The position numbers and the translations under genes are program-made. The notes beneath the pieces are model-generated. The model searched no databases, was not told the DNA's origin, and saw only the letters and a list, made by a program, of their open reading frames with translations. This document shows positions 10,112-19,411 of a stretch of DNA of 64,000 bases, piece by piece (the stretch's first letter is position 1; each line of letters opens with the position of its first letter). The stretch comes from Wallemia ichthyophaga EXF-994 (lineage: Eukaryota; Basidiomycota; Wallemiomycetes; Wallemiales; Wallemiaceae), in assembly GCF_000400465.1 (NCBI RefSeq), contig NW_008806288.1, forward strand, positions 62,001 to 126,000. Reading direction: 5' to 3'.

Positions 10112-11446
10112 ATGAACGAGCTGGAGAGAAGGATAGAGAGGGTACTAGCGAGCCGGAAAGAGCGGGGGTTGTTACGCCGACTTGGTGGGGATGCGATAGC
10201 GACGGCGACGCCAACGACGGAGCTAATTGACTTCTCCACCAATGACTATCTATCGCTATCGCGCAACAAGCAGCTAATAAAGCGAGTGAAGGGGACACTG
10301 AGCGAGCCAACAGTGCAAGTGCTCGGCAGCAAAGGAAGCAGGTTGCTTGACGGGGACAGTGCGCTACACCGCCAAATCGAAGGTCGTCTATCCAATTTTT
10401 ACAGGGCACCAGATGCGCTGCTCTTCAACAGCGGTTACGATGCTAACGTTTCGCTCTTCTCCACGCTACCCGACGCGCACGATGTCGTTATCTACGACGA
10501 ACTCATTCACGCTTCCGTGCATGACGGAATGCGCTCAAGTCGAACACGACACTTGTGGCCCTGCCGCCACAGCGATGTTAAACATCTAGCTGAGTTGGTG
10601 GGGCGAGCGCGGCAAATGCCCGGAGCGACGAGCACGTTCGTTGCGCTCGAATCGGTCTACTCGATGGACGGCGATGTGTGTCCGTTGCAGGAGGTTGTGG
10701 AGGCTGTGGAGGCGGTACAAGCAGATGCAGACGACGCAGCAGAGCGCAACGTGCACATGATCGTCGACGAGGCACATGCGACGGGGTACATGGGGGGAGG
10801 GCGTGGGTTGGTATCGCAACTTGAGCTCGACAAACACATTTCTGTCAAACTCAACACCTTCGGTAAGGCTCTGTGCGCGGCGGGGGCGGTCGTGTGTTGC
10901 ACTCCCAGCATACGACACTACCTCATCAACTACGCCCGTCCACTCATCTTCTCCACTTGCATGTCTATGTCTAACCTCCACACTATCGATGTCGTTCATC
11001 GGTTGTTGGCTCAAGGGGCATTTACAAAGGAAATGCACTCACTTGAAGGTAATTCACGCTATTTGAAGGGGAGGTTAGGTGGGATATGTGGTGTAACTCG
11101 TGTTTCCGTTGGATCTGGTGAATCTGGTGAATCTGGTGAATCTGGGGCAACAATTGCTCGTAATTCTCACAATTCTCCCGGCACCCCTGGAACCCTTGTT
11201 GACACACCCATTTCACCCATCCTCACGCCTCACTCTAGGGAACTGGCTGGCACGCTTCAGAAGCGGGGGTTTCTAGTGCGGCCAGTGACATTCCCCACGG
11301 TGCCTAGAGGCAGTGACCGTGTGCGGGTGTGTGTCCACGCACACAACACCAAAGAGGAGATCGACGGGCTAGTACGGGAGGTGGAGAGGTTTATGGGGAG
11401 CAGGAGTGGGAGTGGCAGCAGTGTTAGTAGTCGGAGTAAGCTGTAA
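10112..11446 (+). CDS. bioF: 8-amino-7-oxononanoate (KAPA) synthase, BioF-like, with peroxisomal SKL terminus
   Basis: An intronless gene (444 residues) of the PLP-dependent alpha-oxoamine synthase family, which condenses pimeloyl-CoA with alanine in biotin synthesis. Motifs: FSTNDYLSLS near residue 40, GSKGSRLLDGD, ESVYSMDGDVCPL, the PLP-phosphate region VDEAHATGYMGG, and the Schiff-base lysine in TFGKALCAAGAV. The protein ends in RSKL, a canonical PTS1 peroxisome signal. That fits established reports that fungal BioF works in peroxisomes. An insert with three GES repeats and a Ser/Gly-rich linker before SKL are local expansions. KAPA synthase is preferred over 5-ALA synthase because no mitochondrial N-terminus is seen. 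Confidence 0.85.
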   Translation: MNELERRIERVLASRKERGLLRRLGGDAIATATPTTELIDFSTNDYLSLSRNKQLIKRVKGTLSEPTVQVLGSKGSRLLDGDSALHRQIEGRLSNFYRAPDALLFNSGYDANVSLFSTLPDAHDVVIYDELIHASVHDGMRSSRTRHLWPCRHSDVKHLAELVGRARQMPGATSTFVALESVYSMDGDVCPLQEVVEAVEAVQADADDAAERNVHMIVDEAHATGYMGGGRGLVSQLELDKHISVKLNTFGKALCAAGAVVCCTPSIRHYLINYARPLIFSTCMSMSNLHTIDVVHRLLAQGAFTKEMHSLEGNSRYLKGRLGGICGVTRVSVGSGESGESGESGATIARNSHNSPGTPGTLVDTPISPILTPHSRELAGTLQKRGFLVRPVTFPTVPRGSDRVRVCVHAHNTKEEIDGLVREVERFMGSRSGSGSSVSSRSKL

Positions 11447-11510
11447 GCTGTAAGAAGAATGCACTATAGATGATACATTTGCCACATTTTACCCAACCAC
11501 CAACATACCC

Positions 11511-11570
11511 CGACTAACCCAGACTAACCCATTTTAACCCATTTTAACCCATTTTAACCCAGACTAACTC
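11511..11570 (+). repeat. Six tandem decamers just upstream of the copper transporter
   Basis: Six consecutive 10-bp units: two of the form (c/a)gactaaccc, three of attttaaccc, and one agactaactc. All but the last end in TAACCC. The array ends two bases before the ATG at 11573, so it lies in the leader or core promoter of the CTR gene. The exact 10-bp spacing would place the repeats on one face of the helix if they are DNA sites. Confidence 0.85.
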
Positions 11571-11572
11571 AA

Positions 11573-12150
11573 ATGGATCATCACAATCACGGCGATATGG
11601 ATATGGATATGGGTACGTGCAAGGTGTGTTTGAGGTGCTCGTGGTGAGATTGCTGGCTGACCCAACGCCTCAATGGTAGATGGATATGCTGTGGAACTGG
11701 TCCATCACAGACCGCTGCGTGGTATTCGAGAGCTGGCATATCACCACGTTCACCAGCGCCATCTTCTCGCTCCTCACCATCACCCTCCTCGCTGTGCTGT
11801 TCGAATGGCTCAGATGGCGTATGAGGGTGGCAGATGCAGCGATAGCGGCTAGTTTAGCCATCGCGTACAATGTGGATGTGAATTTCAATGAGGGCGGGGA
11901 CGTGGAAGAAAATGTGACTGTGAACAGACGCGCTGGAAAACTACTCGTGCCTAAACATCAACAAATACAGCGCAGTCTCCTCTACGCAGTCTCAGCAGCA
12001 CTCTCCTTCTTCTTGATGCTCGTTTTCATGACTTACAACGCACCACTCATCGCTGCAGTCATCCTCGGCGCGGGTGTTGGACACTATGTATTTCACAGGG
12101 AGATCGACGTGGCTAGTCTCAACCAGTCGTCTGTCGGCTGCCATTTGTAA
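11573..12150 (+). CDS. CTR-family high-affinity copper transporter
   Basis: Two exons (11573-11623 and 11680-12150) give 173 residues. The N-terminus is a His/Met-rich extracellular segment (HHNHGDMDMDM) for Cu(I) capture. It is followed by CKMDMLWNWS, the typical start of the family core, and three membrane helices. Helix 2 carries the M-x3-M motif (MLVFMTYN) and helix 3 the G-x3-G packing motif (GAGVGHYVF). CTR proteins form trimers that import Cu(I) at the plasma or vacuolar membrane. The donor at 11624 was chosen because it restores CKM in phase. A decamer repeat array sits directly upstream. Confidence 0.88.
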
Positions 12151-12225
12151 AGGTACCAAATTATTCTTCAAGAATTTATTCATTGTCGGTTTTATTGAAA
12201 GAATTAGTCTTTACAAAATATACTT

Positions 12226-13345
12226 TCAAACCTTCTCAACTTGTTTGTCACCTTGCTCATTCTCCTGCTCATGCCCAGGCACACGCTCGTAAGCTTGTTG
12301 GTGGCGTGCAGCGCGGGCCCTCTTCAAAGCGACAGTGAGGTGCGCGAGGGTAGCGCATGACCAGAAACCGAAGAAGGAGATGAGGAAGAGGGAGAAGAAG
12401 GAGGCGTTGTGGATGGCGGAGGCGAGATTGGCGACCATCGAATGGAATCTCTGTCTGAAGCATGGCTGTGATGACTTGTGAGATGCCTTGTGGTTGTGAG
12501 TGGCTTGATGCATCTTGCAAGGAACGTGTTTCAGTTGGTTGCCATGCTTGAGAGTTACGAGGGGTGGGAGGTGAGAGTGAGAGTGGGAGTGTTGGTGCTT
12601 ATGAGCCAATTTCATCATCTTCATCTTCTGGTGGACCTTGTTCATCTTCTCTTTGATATGCGCGATGAATGCTTCCTTATCAGCGACTCTGTGGGCCTCC
12701 CTATCAGCTGCGACTGCGTCGCTATCAGCTACTTCTGGCTTTTTCTGCTGAGTGACTTGAAGGGTGAAAATTGGGTTTGATAGGTGGTGCTCTGCATTAT
12801 CTTCGAGTACCTTAATGTAAACAACAAGACGACGAGTGTTCTCGTCGATATCAATGCCCTTGAGTCTTAACTGCGCTGCGACGATACCCTTTGGAAGCTT
12901 ATCGATATGTTCCTGTTTAATGTCGTCTGCCTGATTGATTTCTTCTGGGGATAAAGTGAGCGACTCGACCTTGACGACAGGACCAGCGTGGAGAGGTTCA
13001 TCAGAGTTAATGAGGGATTCATCGGCGAGATCAATCTTGCCACCGTTGATGTAAATAGAGTGATCAGGCTCGTCGTAGTGGATTTTGAAGACGAGGTGTG
13101 ATTGGCGTTGAAGGAGGTGCGAGTTGTGGTGGTGGTCGTCGATGAGGTCATCAGTTCTGATTAGGTGGATAAGAGCGTCTTCTGGGTGACCCTTACCGCC
13201 CAATACTTGAACTTGGTTCTTGACAACGTCGACAAGTGGCGTGGCGAGAGCGGAGAAAAGGAGGGAAATGGCTGTGAGAGAGAATTAGGTGGGAGTTTTG
13301 GAATATCAAAAGTATCTCACTGGTTATTAGCGTTAATATTCTCAT
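12226..13345 (-). CDS. His-rich type I membrane protein, unknown
   Basis: Two exons (a 25-nt first exon at 13321-13345, then 12226-13271) give 356 residues. The start is a clear signal peptide (MRILTLITTISLLFSALA). It is followed by a soluble region with acidic and His-rich patches and a strongly charged segment with HKHQHSHSHSH. One membrane helix near the C-terminus (SLFLISFFGFWSCATLAHL) precedes an acidic tail. The topology suggests a secretory-pathway protein with its bulk in the lumen or outside. I considered an oligosaccharyltransferase Swp1-type subunit, but only one helix is present, so I do not assign it. The His clusters could bind metal; it converges on the copper transporter gene. 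Confidence 0.65.
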
Positions 13346-13451
13346 GATGGATGTTGAGAATTGAATTGAATGTGAATCGAGCCACGTGTGACGTTTAGCA
13401 TACCGATAAGGAATGCGATGAATGTAAATTAAAAATATATTAAAACCACAT

Positions 13452-13719
13452 CTATAAAGGCTCCTTCAACTCCCCAATAGCTTTCAAGTTGTAATTGACA
13501 TTTCTATTGTAGTTATCAAATAATTTCGAGGTTATGACGGTATCTTTGTTGGCGGTGTTTACATCTTGAACGCATTTGTTAAGCTCGTTGAAGGCTTCAT
13601 TGCATCTCTCCTGGGATTGTTATAGATTATTAGGGTATTTGAATGAATCTATAACCCACAACGTTCTTGATTATCCTTTCTAATAGAACACCTTGTCTTT
13701 CTTCGAAGGGATTGGACAT
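13452..13719 (-). CDS. DAD4: DASH/Dam1 complex subunit Dad4
   Basis: Two exons (13660-13719 and 13452-13610, intron 49 nt) encode exactly 72 residues, the length of yeast Dad4. The protein begins MSNPFEERQGVLLERIIKNV and continues with NEAFNELN and FDNYNRNVNYNL, closely following the family pattern (NPHEQ, ILSRII, the NY-x3-V-x-FNLEA motif). Dad4 is a small coiled-coil subunit of the ring that couples kinetochores to spindle microtubules. The donor gtgggt was chosen because it retains the Val that aligns with the family. The gene is below common ORF length cut-offs. Confidence 0.85.
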
Positions 13720-13861
13720 TACCAGTTATTTCAAGTGATTCCAATTACTTTCAAGTGACTTTTAAATTAAACCAGCTTCCAGTAATTTGTAGTGATTTGA
13801 AATAATTTCTAGTGACTAGTAATTTACTAGATGAAGGTTGAATAAATACAGTCATTGAACA

Positions 13862-14383
13862 ATGTCTTCTGTACCCATAAAATTAATCCATGAGAGTGAA
13901 TAGGCTGTTTAGAGTGTAAATTCTCAATCCTCACACACTCCCAGCCCTTGGTCACGTTGTAACGATTGAATTAAAGTCTGGTCAGTTGTACAGAGGCAAG
14001 TTACAGGAAGGTACGAGTAATCTGATTACTTTATCCCCATCTAACAAACCCTTGTACAGCTGAAGACAACCTCAACGTCAGTCTACAGGATATTACAGTA
14101 ACTGCAAGGGATGGACGCGTTTCTCAATTAGACCAAGTTTATATCAGAGGGAGTATGATCAAGTTTGTTGTTGTTCCTGATATGTTACAGAATGCACCAA
14201 TGTAAGTGGGCTAACTTGAGTAGTTATACTTGCGATTCTGACATGCCTCACAGGTTCAAACGTATCGGTCCAAATGCAATGAAAGGTAGAGGTATTGGTA
14301 CTGCAAGAGGTAGAGCAACTATAATGAGGGCTAATGCAAGGAGAGGAAGGGGTGGACCACCACCACCGGGGATTAGAAGGTAG
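13862..14383 (+). CDS. SMD3: Small nuclear ribonucleoprotein Sm-D3
   Basis: Four exons give the Sm fold: Sm1 contains [15 protein letters not shown] and [13 protein letters not shown], and Sm2 contains [17 protein letters not shown]. The tail is rich in RG dipeptides ([20 protein letters not shown]), as in SmD3, where these arginines are methylated. SmD3 is part of the heptameric ring on U1, U2, U4 and U5 snRNAs. Introns are about 45-55 nt. The stop codon is 8 bp from the stop of EMC5 on the other strand, so the two transcripts must overlap at their 3' ends. Confidence 0.92.
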
Positions 14384-14391
14384 AAGTTAAT

Positions 14392-14745
14392 TCAATGACA
14401 CACATTTATAAAACTAGGCTTGTTTATTACTTGATCAATTCCTCTATCCTTCATCACTGTCTGCCATTCAATTGAGTGCAGTTTCGTTGTTCTCAGTGAT
14501 AACCCAAATACAAACAGCGCAAGACTGAGGAATGTTTCCATTACAATCTATAGTCTGTTAGGTGGTGTACTATATGGTGTAATCCACTCACATCAATTGC
14601 TGGCTCTGTTGGATTTATACTCCTCGATTCAAACGTAGAGAATCCCGCTGTGTATAGAGTTTATCAGCCAGATACACTTACAAGAATCAAACACACCATG
14701 TAAGAGCATCACTATACTCAACAACACAACACACACACTCAACAT
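14392..14745 (-). CDS. EMC5: ER membrane complex subunit 5 (EMC5/MMGT)
   Basis: Three exons (14682-14745, 14592-14647, 14392-14547) encode 91 residues with two membrane helices. The first is a very hydrophobic N-terminal stretch (CVVLLSIVMLLHGVF). A short segment with FSTFESRS and DIVMETFLSLALFVFG follows, resembling the conserved H-x-x-Y-S and P-x-D-I-V-x-Q-x-L pattern of EMC5/MMGT. The C-terminal tail ends near KPSF, as in homologues. EMC inserts tail-anchored and multipass proteins into the ER. The phase of both introns fits only this frame. No single exon here is long enough to stand out as an ORF. Confidence 0.72.
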
Positions 14746-14782
14746 GGCTGTACACTTTCAACCACTAAATATATGCCATTTT

Positions 14783-16036
14783 CTACATCTTCATTAATCT
14801 CACCTGTGATTGTCCCCCAACAGCTATCCAATCCTCCCAACTACTTCTTTTGCCTACGACACTGGGTACACTCCCCCAAGCCAAGCTATGCACCGGTGAT
14901 GCACCTCTATAACTGAGTACGCTGTCTTTCAACAGTGAAGGTTTGTTGCTCACTGAACTACTCTGTCTGCTCATCCCATTTGACCCCGTCTTATCACCCA
15001 CTTTCTCACCCCTCTTCACATCCCACAGGTGCACCGCTCCATCATCTCCACCCGTTGCAAGCACTCCTCCATCTGGTTTCCATGCTATACCACTAACGCC
15101 GCGAGTATGAGCGCGTATATTAGTCACTGGCGCACCTGGTGAGCGCATATCTAACACGTGTACATCCCCACTATCAGCGCGGAAAGTGGCTAGATAGTTA
15201 CTGTCGTATGGGTTAAATGAGAGACGTAGAAGGGGTGCGTTTGTGGTGCTGGTGCTGGTTATAGGTGAGTTATCATTCTTATTGGGTATGTTGGATTGTG
15301 TATTTGGTTGTGCTCTTCTCTTATCTATCGCACTAGTCTCGTATAAGATAGTGGAATGTTCCAAACTGCGCAAATCAAACGCTCTCAAGGAACCATCCGC
15401 ACCGACACTAACGAAGATATCACTGGATCTAGGTAACCATGAGACATCATAAACCTCTCTATCATGAGCTATCAGTTGGGTGATTGGTGTGCGTGTTTCA
15501 AGATCCCAGACAGTACACGTCGTATCAATAGATGATGTAACTATACGTGAAGGAGTTGAATGATTCCAACTGAATGAAGTTAAAGGTGCTGCTGTTCCTG
15601 GAGTTTTCGGAGTCAATTGAGCTATTAAATTGAGTGAAGAGGGTTGGGTATTGATTGGGTTATGGATATTGCCATTAAAGTTACTCTGATTACTCTGATT
15701 AAATTCATTAAACTCCCATAACTTCAAAACATCTGATGTACTGGCTATTAATTCATTTCTACGCTTGGATATTGGCTCCCAGGCAACCTTTGTTGGTGGA
15801 TATCCATGATGTGCTTGTGCTAGTATATTGAAATCACCTCCATCAACACCAGTTGGTGGTACATCTGGTTCACTTAGAGGGAGCGAAGAGCTAAGACCGA
15901 TCACCTGCAACTGATTACTGTAATCTTCCACGTAAGATCCAAGTGCTAGACGCGGTAACGAACTACCTCCCCTCTCATTCGCCCATGCCAATGCTGATAC
16001 AGGTAAAGATGAATTATGCGTGAGTGTGCTGGCCAT
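14783..16036 (-). CDS. WD40 protein of the DCAF7/WDR68/TTG1 family
   Basis: An intronless gene of about 417 residues. The motifs ALGSYVEDYSNQLQVIGL, YPPTKVAWEP and LIASTSDVLKLWEF near the N-terminus are characteristic of the DCAF7 (WDR68, AN11, TTG1) family, followed by WD repeats with SSIDTTCTVWDLET, VGADGSLRAFDLRS and ATGGDDGAVHLWDV. DCAF7 proteins are scaffolds that bind DYRK kinases and can act as CUL4 substrate receptors. The Asn/Gln-rich and Ser-rich inserts are lineage-specific. The open frame extends three non-ATG codons upstream; the ATG at 16036 is used. A class II DYRK lies at 50 kb in this window, but linkage is loose. Confidence 0.85.
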   Translation of the reverse strand: MASTLTHNSSLPVSALAWANERGGSSLPRLALGSYVEDYSNQLQVIGLSSSLPLSEPDVPPTGVDGGDFNILAQAHHGYPPTKVAWEPISKRRNELIASTSDVLKLWEFNEFNQSNQSNFNGNIHNPINTQPSSLNLIAQLTPKTPGTAAPLTSFSWNHSTPSRIVTSSIDTTCTVWDLETRTPITQLIAHDREVYDVSWLPRSSDIFVSVGADGSLRAFDLRSLEHSTILYETSAIDKRRAQPNTQSNIPNKNDNSPITSTSTTNAPLLRLSFNPYDSNYLATFRADSGDVHVLDMRSPGAPVTNIRAHTRGVSGIAWKPDGGVLATGGDDGAVHLWDVKRGEKVGDKTGSNGMSRQSSSVSNKPSLLKDSVLSYRGASPVHSLAWGSVPSVVGKRSSWEDWIAVGGQSQVRLMKM

Positions 16037-16470
16037 TAGAATCAATTCAATTCAATTTTATTCGATTTAATTAGATTTAATTTAATTCGTCGGTTTATTC
16101 AACGCCTTCTTCCTCCTTCCTTATGACGGTCTGACGTCGTCAGTCGTGAAGCGTGGTCTGTTATGTTTTAGGTAAAATTATTTAAATTTTAAACTTGATT
16201 CATTTAATTGGGAGATGGAATCCATTATTTTTTATATCTTCTTTCTTCTCTCAACGCTAGATCCTTGGCTACTCGCTGGTATGTGGTGATGAGATGAAAT
16301 TATATGGTTGTAAATGAGATGACAGGAGATGTTACAGAGATGATTTGAGATGATATTTCTGCTTTTACCGCATTAGGCAGCCCTTCCAACTCAAATCCGG
16401 TCATCTCTCCCACTCTTCTCTCCTCACAATCACAAACAAATCAAGAAATCAAAAAATAAAAATCAATTAG
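16037..16470 (+). other. Divergent promoter region
   Basis: About 434 bp between the divergent WD40 and Cdh1 genes, the longest clean promoter gap in the first 20 kb. The left part is AT-rich. It contains a perfect 13-bp inverted repeat (listed separately) and pyrimidine-rich leader sequence just before the ATG at 16471. No gene was found. Confidence 0.6.
16131..16143. promoter_or_regulatory. CRE-like perfect inverted repeat
   Basis: CTGACGTCGTCAG is a perfect palindrome around a central T and contains TGACGTC, the binding core of ATF/CREB-type bZIP factors. It lies in the shared promoter of the WD40 gene and the APC/C activator. Function is inferred from motif only. Confidence 0.35.
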
Positions 16471-18144
16471 ATGCCACAGCACGAATCCTATGCATACAGT
16501 ACACACACCACTCAGTCTCCATCTACCCCACGTAAACGTACCAGCGCGTCTAATTTCGCTGACAGATTCATTCCTGCACGTAGCAGCGTCAGTAGAGAGG
16601 CTTATACTCTCCATGATTCTGCACAATCCCCAACCCACTTGCACTCCCCTTCTAAGAAACGCTCGACGTCTCTCCTCGACAGCCCCAACACTCCACGCGA
16701 ACCGAAGCTGATAGGTTTAGCTGGCGGTGAGGTGGATGCAGTGAATGAGGAAAGCAATAGAACATTTAGCAGTCTCCTCTCGAATGAGTTGTTTGGCGGA
16801 GGAGCGAGTGGAACGAATGGATCAAATACACAAACAGAGCCAAACACTCGCAACACGCATAATGCACCCACCACACCCACCACACCGACGACACCACGCA
16901 AAATATTCAACTACATGCCTTCATCACCCTCCTTATCGTTATCGCAATCACAATCCAGTGCACGCAGCATCAGCACTCTCAGCGGGCTCGACAACGCCAC
17001 CCACGAGCGCTACTCGACGTCGCCTGTGAAAAGTGCCAGCCACGTGCTACTCTCCTCGCCTCGCCACCTACGTAAAGTCCCAAAGCTGCCCTACAAAGTG
17101 CTCGATGCGCCGGAGCTAGCCGACGACTACTACCTAAATCTGCTTGACTGGTCAACGACGAACATTCTTGCTGTAGCGCTAGCGTCAACAGTGTACATAT
17201 GGATGGCTGAGACTGGGCAAGTTATGACGCTGTGCAATGTACGTGACACACCAGCTGCGGCAGGAGTGAGTGAAGGCGAGCGGGAGATGGAGTCAGTAAG
17301 CAGTCTCCGCTGGACGGACCGTGGCTCGCAGCTAGCTGTGGGGCTGCGCAGCGGCGGTGTGCAACTGTGGGATGTACCTAGTGGTAAGCTCCTACGCGTG
17401 CTTGGTGGCCATCGCAATCGTACAGGCACTCTCACCTGGTCTGGATGCATGTTAGCAAGTGGGTCACGTGATAAGAGCGTCCTTATTCGTGACGTGCGCG
17501 TCCGTGATCACTTCATCCGTCGCGTCGCGGGTCATCGTCAGGAAATCACTGGATTGGAGTACAGCCCGGCCGGTGATATGCTCGCAAGTGGCGGGAATGA
17601 TAACAAACTTTTCGTGTGGTCTACACAATCCTTCAATTATATTCACAGATACACGGAACACGATGCTGCCGTAAAGGCTCTTAGTTGGAACCCACATCAT
17701 AGAGGAATTCTCGCGAGTGGTGGCGGTACCTCGGATCGCAGGATACTGTTCTGGGACGCACTTAGAGGCGAAAGACATAGCGTGGGTGATTGGGATACCG
17801 GTAGTCAGGTCTGCAAGCTCTGGTTCAGCAAAAATACACAGGAACTCGTCTCGACACATGGCTACTCAGGAACCAGCCACCAGAATCACATATCTATCTG
17901 GAAATACCCATCTATGTCGCAGGTATCCACTCTCACTGGTCACACTTACCGCGTTCTCTACCTCGCTGCTAGCCCAGACGGCGAGACTATCGTGACTGGC
18001 AGCGGCGATGAGACTATTCGCTTCTGGAAGGCTTTCCCGGCGGTGAGGAGTAGACGTCACAGCAAGTCTCACGGCGATAGCGACCACGCCGCTCATGATG
18101 ACTCTGATAGCTCTTCTCTCAATATCAAGAAACTAATAAGGTAG
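16471..18144 (+). CDS. CDH1: APC/C activator of the Cdh1/Fizzy-related type
   Basis: An intronless gene (557 residues). The N-terminal C-box reads DRFIPAR, the Cdh1 form (Cdc20 has DRYIP). A Cdh1-like motif FSSLLSNELFGG follows, then SSPRHLRKVPKLPYKVLDAPEL just before the propeller. Seven WD repeats run from about residue 215 (NLLDWSTTNILAVALAS) to 525. The last two residues are Ile-Arg, the IR tail that docks on APC3. The protein recruits mitotic cyclins and other substrates for ubiquitination in late mitosis and G1. Many Ser/Thr-Pro sites in the N-terminus suggest CDK control. The divergent promoter holds a CRE-like site. Confidence 0.93.
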   Translation: MPQHESYAYSTHTTQSPSTPRKRTSASNFADRFIPARSSVSREAYTLHDSAQSPTHLHSPSKKRSTSLLDSPNTPREPKLIGLAGGEVDAVNEESNRTFSSLLSNELFGGGASGTNGSNTQTEPNTRNTHNAPTTPTTPTTPRKIFNYMPSSPSLSLSQSQSSARSISTLSGLDNATHERYSTSPVKSASHVLLSSPRHLRKVPKLPYKVLDAPELADDYYLNLLDWSTTNILAVALASTVYIWMAETGQVMTLCNVRDTPAAAGVSEGEREMESVSSLRWTDRGSQLAVGLRSGGVQLWDVPSGKLLRVLGGHRNRTGTLTWSGCMLASGSRDKSVLIRDVRVRDHFIRRVAGHRQEITGLEYSPAGDMLASGGNDNKLFVWSTQSFNYIHRYTEHDAAVKALSWNPHHRGILASGGGTSDRRILFWDALRGERHSVGDWDTGSQVCKLWFSKNTQELVSTHGYSGTSHQNHISIWKYPSMSQVSTLTGHTYRVLYLAASPDGETIVTGSGDETIRFWKAFPAVRSRRHSKSHGDSDHAAHDDSDSSSLNIKKLIR

Positions 18145-18299
18145 CTGGTCCTCTCTTATTGGTGGTTTAAGTATTATTATTATAGCATACTCTCAAGCAT
18201 ACTTTACTCTACTCTTGCATAGCATCTCTCACATCTCACATCTCAGTGTACTCAATATCTCATGTCATTCAACATTCAACACATCATACATACAGTAAT

Positions 18300-19389
18300 T
18301 CATTCCGACTTGTCGAACACGCCGTCGAGGATTGGCCACATGCATGCGTCGGTGAGGTTGAGGTGTCTGGTGTGTGTTAGTGGGATTGCGTGTGCGTTAT
18401 GCGTCTCTACTAACCGTCCATCGCACGCCTTCAAGTGTAATCTGCCTTGCTCGTTCAATCTTCTCAAACCAAGTGGGTCCAATGGGTGAGTGTAGATGGG
18501 TTGTTGTTCGAGCGGCACAATCTCAGAGCTCTCTCCCTCGCTTGACACATTTGAAAGTCTTGAGACATTCGAGGAGCCGAACCAGGCAGACTGCTTGGGT
18601 GTGACGGTGGTATCCCCGCTAAACATGACGGCTGTAAAGCTTTCCAATGCGGCCAACCTATCGCCTTGCTTGGGTGAGTAACTGGCGTGCCCCTCTTGGA
18701 TCAGGGCCCGCTCGTTATTTAGTCCCGCGAGCCAAGTCGATTTGCGCAGATACTCAGCATATCTAGTTGGATCGCGGTAGTATTGCGCAACAACCGCATG
18801 CGATTGTGCGTAAGCGGTATACACGCCCCACCGCGTAACCAGTGCGACGGCAGCACACACCCAGTCGCGGGGTGCGCATCGCGGCAGCCGCTCAATGCCC
18901 ATGTGGGGGGTACCGAAAGTGACGAGGTGCCTCAACGGTGGTGCTTCCGGGCATTGCTCGATAACCGCGCGCAGGAATAGCCCACCTTGCGACAGACCAA
19001 TCGCGTTGACGGGGGTGTTGTCGAGTTGGGATAGCTTCGAACACGCTACTTGTACATTGTAGTTGGCGTCTGAGAGCTGAGAAATGCAAGATGGAGAGTG
19101 TTAGATGGCGTCATTGCGCTCAAACGCTCTCTGTCCATCTACTCACACCACTCAGTCGGCGATCTTCGCTGGGCGTGTCGCCGATGCTGACGCCGTAGAC
19201 GCGCGTGTCGTACCGCTCTGATAGCTCTCCCATCAGCTCCTCCATCCCGCTGCTCAACACGCTGTCGCCGAGTCCTCCCCAGACGAGAATAGGGAGATTT
19301 TCGGGCGCTGAAGATAGAGGCGGAGACGGCGGCTGGACCGAGCAGAGGAAATAGTTGGCGACTGCTGCAAATATCCCGAATAGCTTCAT
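18300..19389 (-). CDS. PPT1: Palmitoyl-protein thioesterase (PPT1-like)
   Basis: Three exons, with introns of about 69 nt and 48 nt (18367-18414). A signal peptide precedes PILVWGGLGDSV. The nucleophile elbow is GLSQGG, followed by VTFGTPHMG. The aspartate motif is MFSGDTTVTP. The catalytic His is restored only after removing the last intron, which gives DGRHLNLTD before the C-terminus. This is a lysosomal or vacuolar serine hydrolase that removes palmitate from cysteines. The ATG at 19389 lies 22 bp from the ATG of the channel gene on the other strand. It is distinct from the PPT1 protein phosphatase symbol in yeast. Confidence 0.88.
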
Positions 19390-19411
19390 GACCGCAGCTT
19401 CTTGAGCGACG

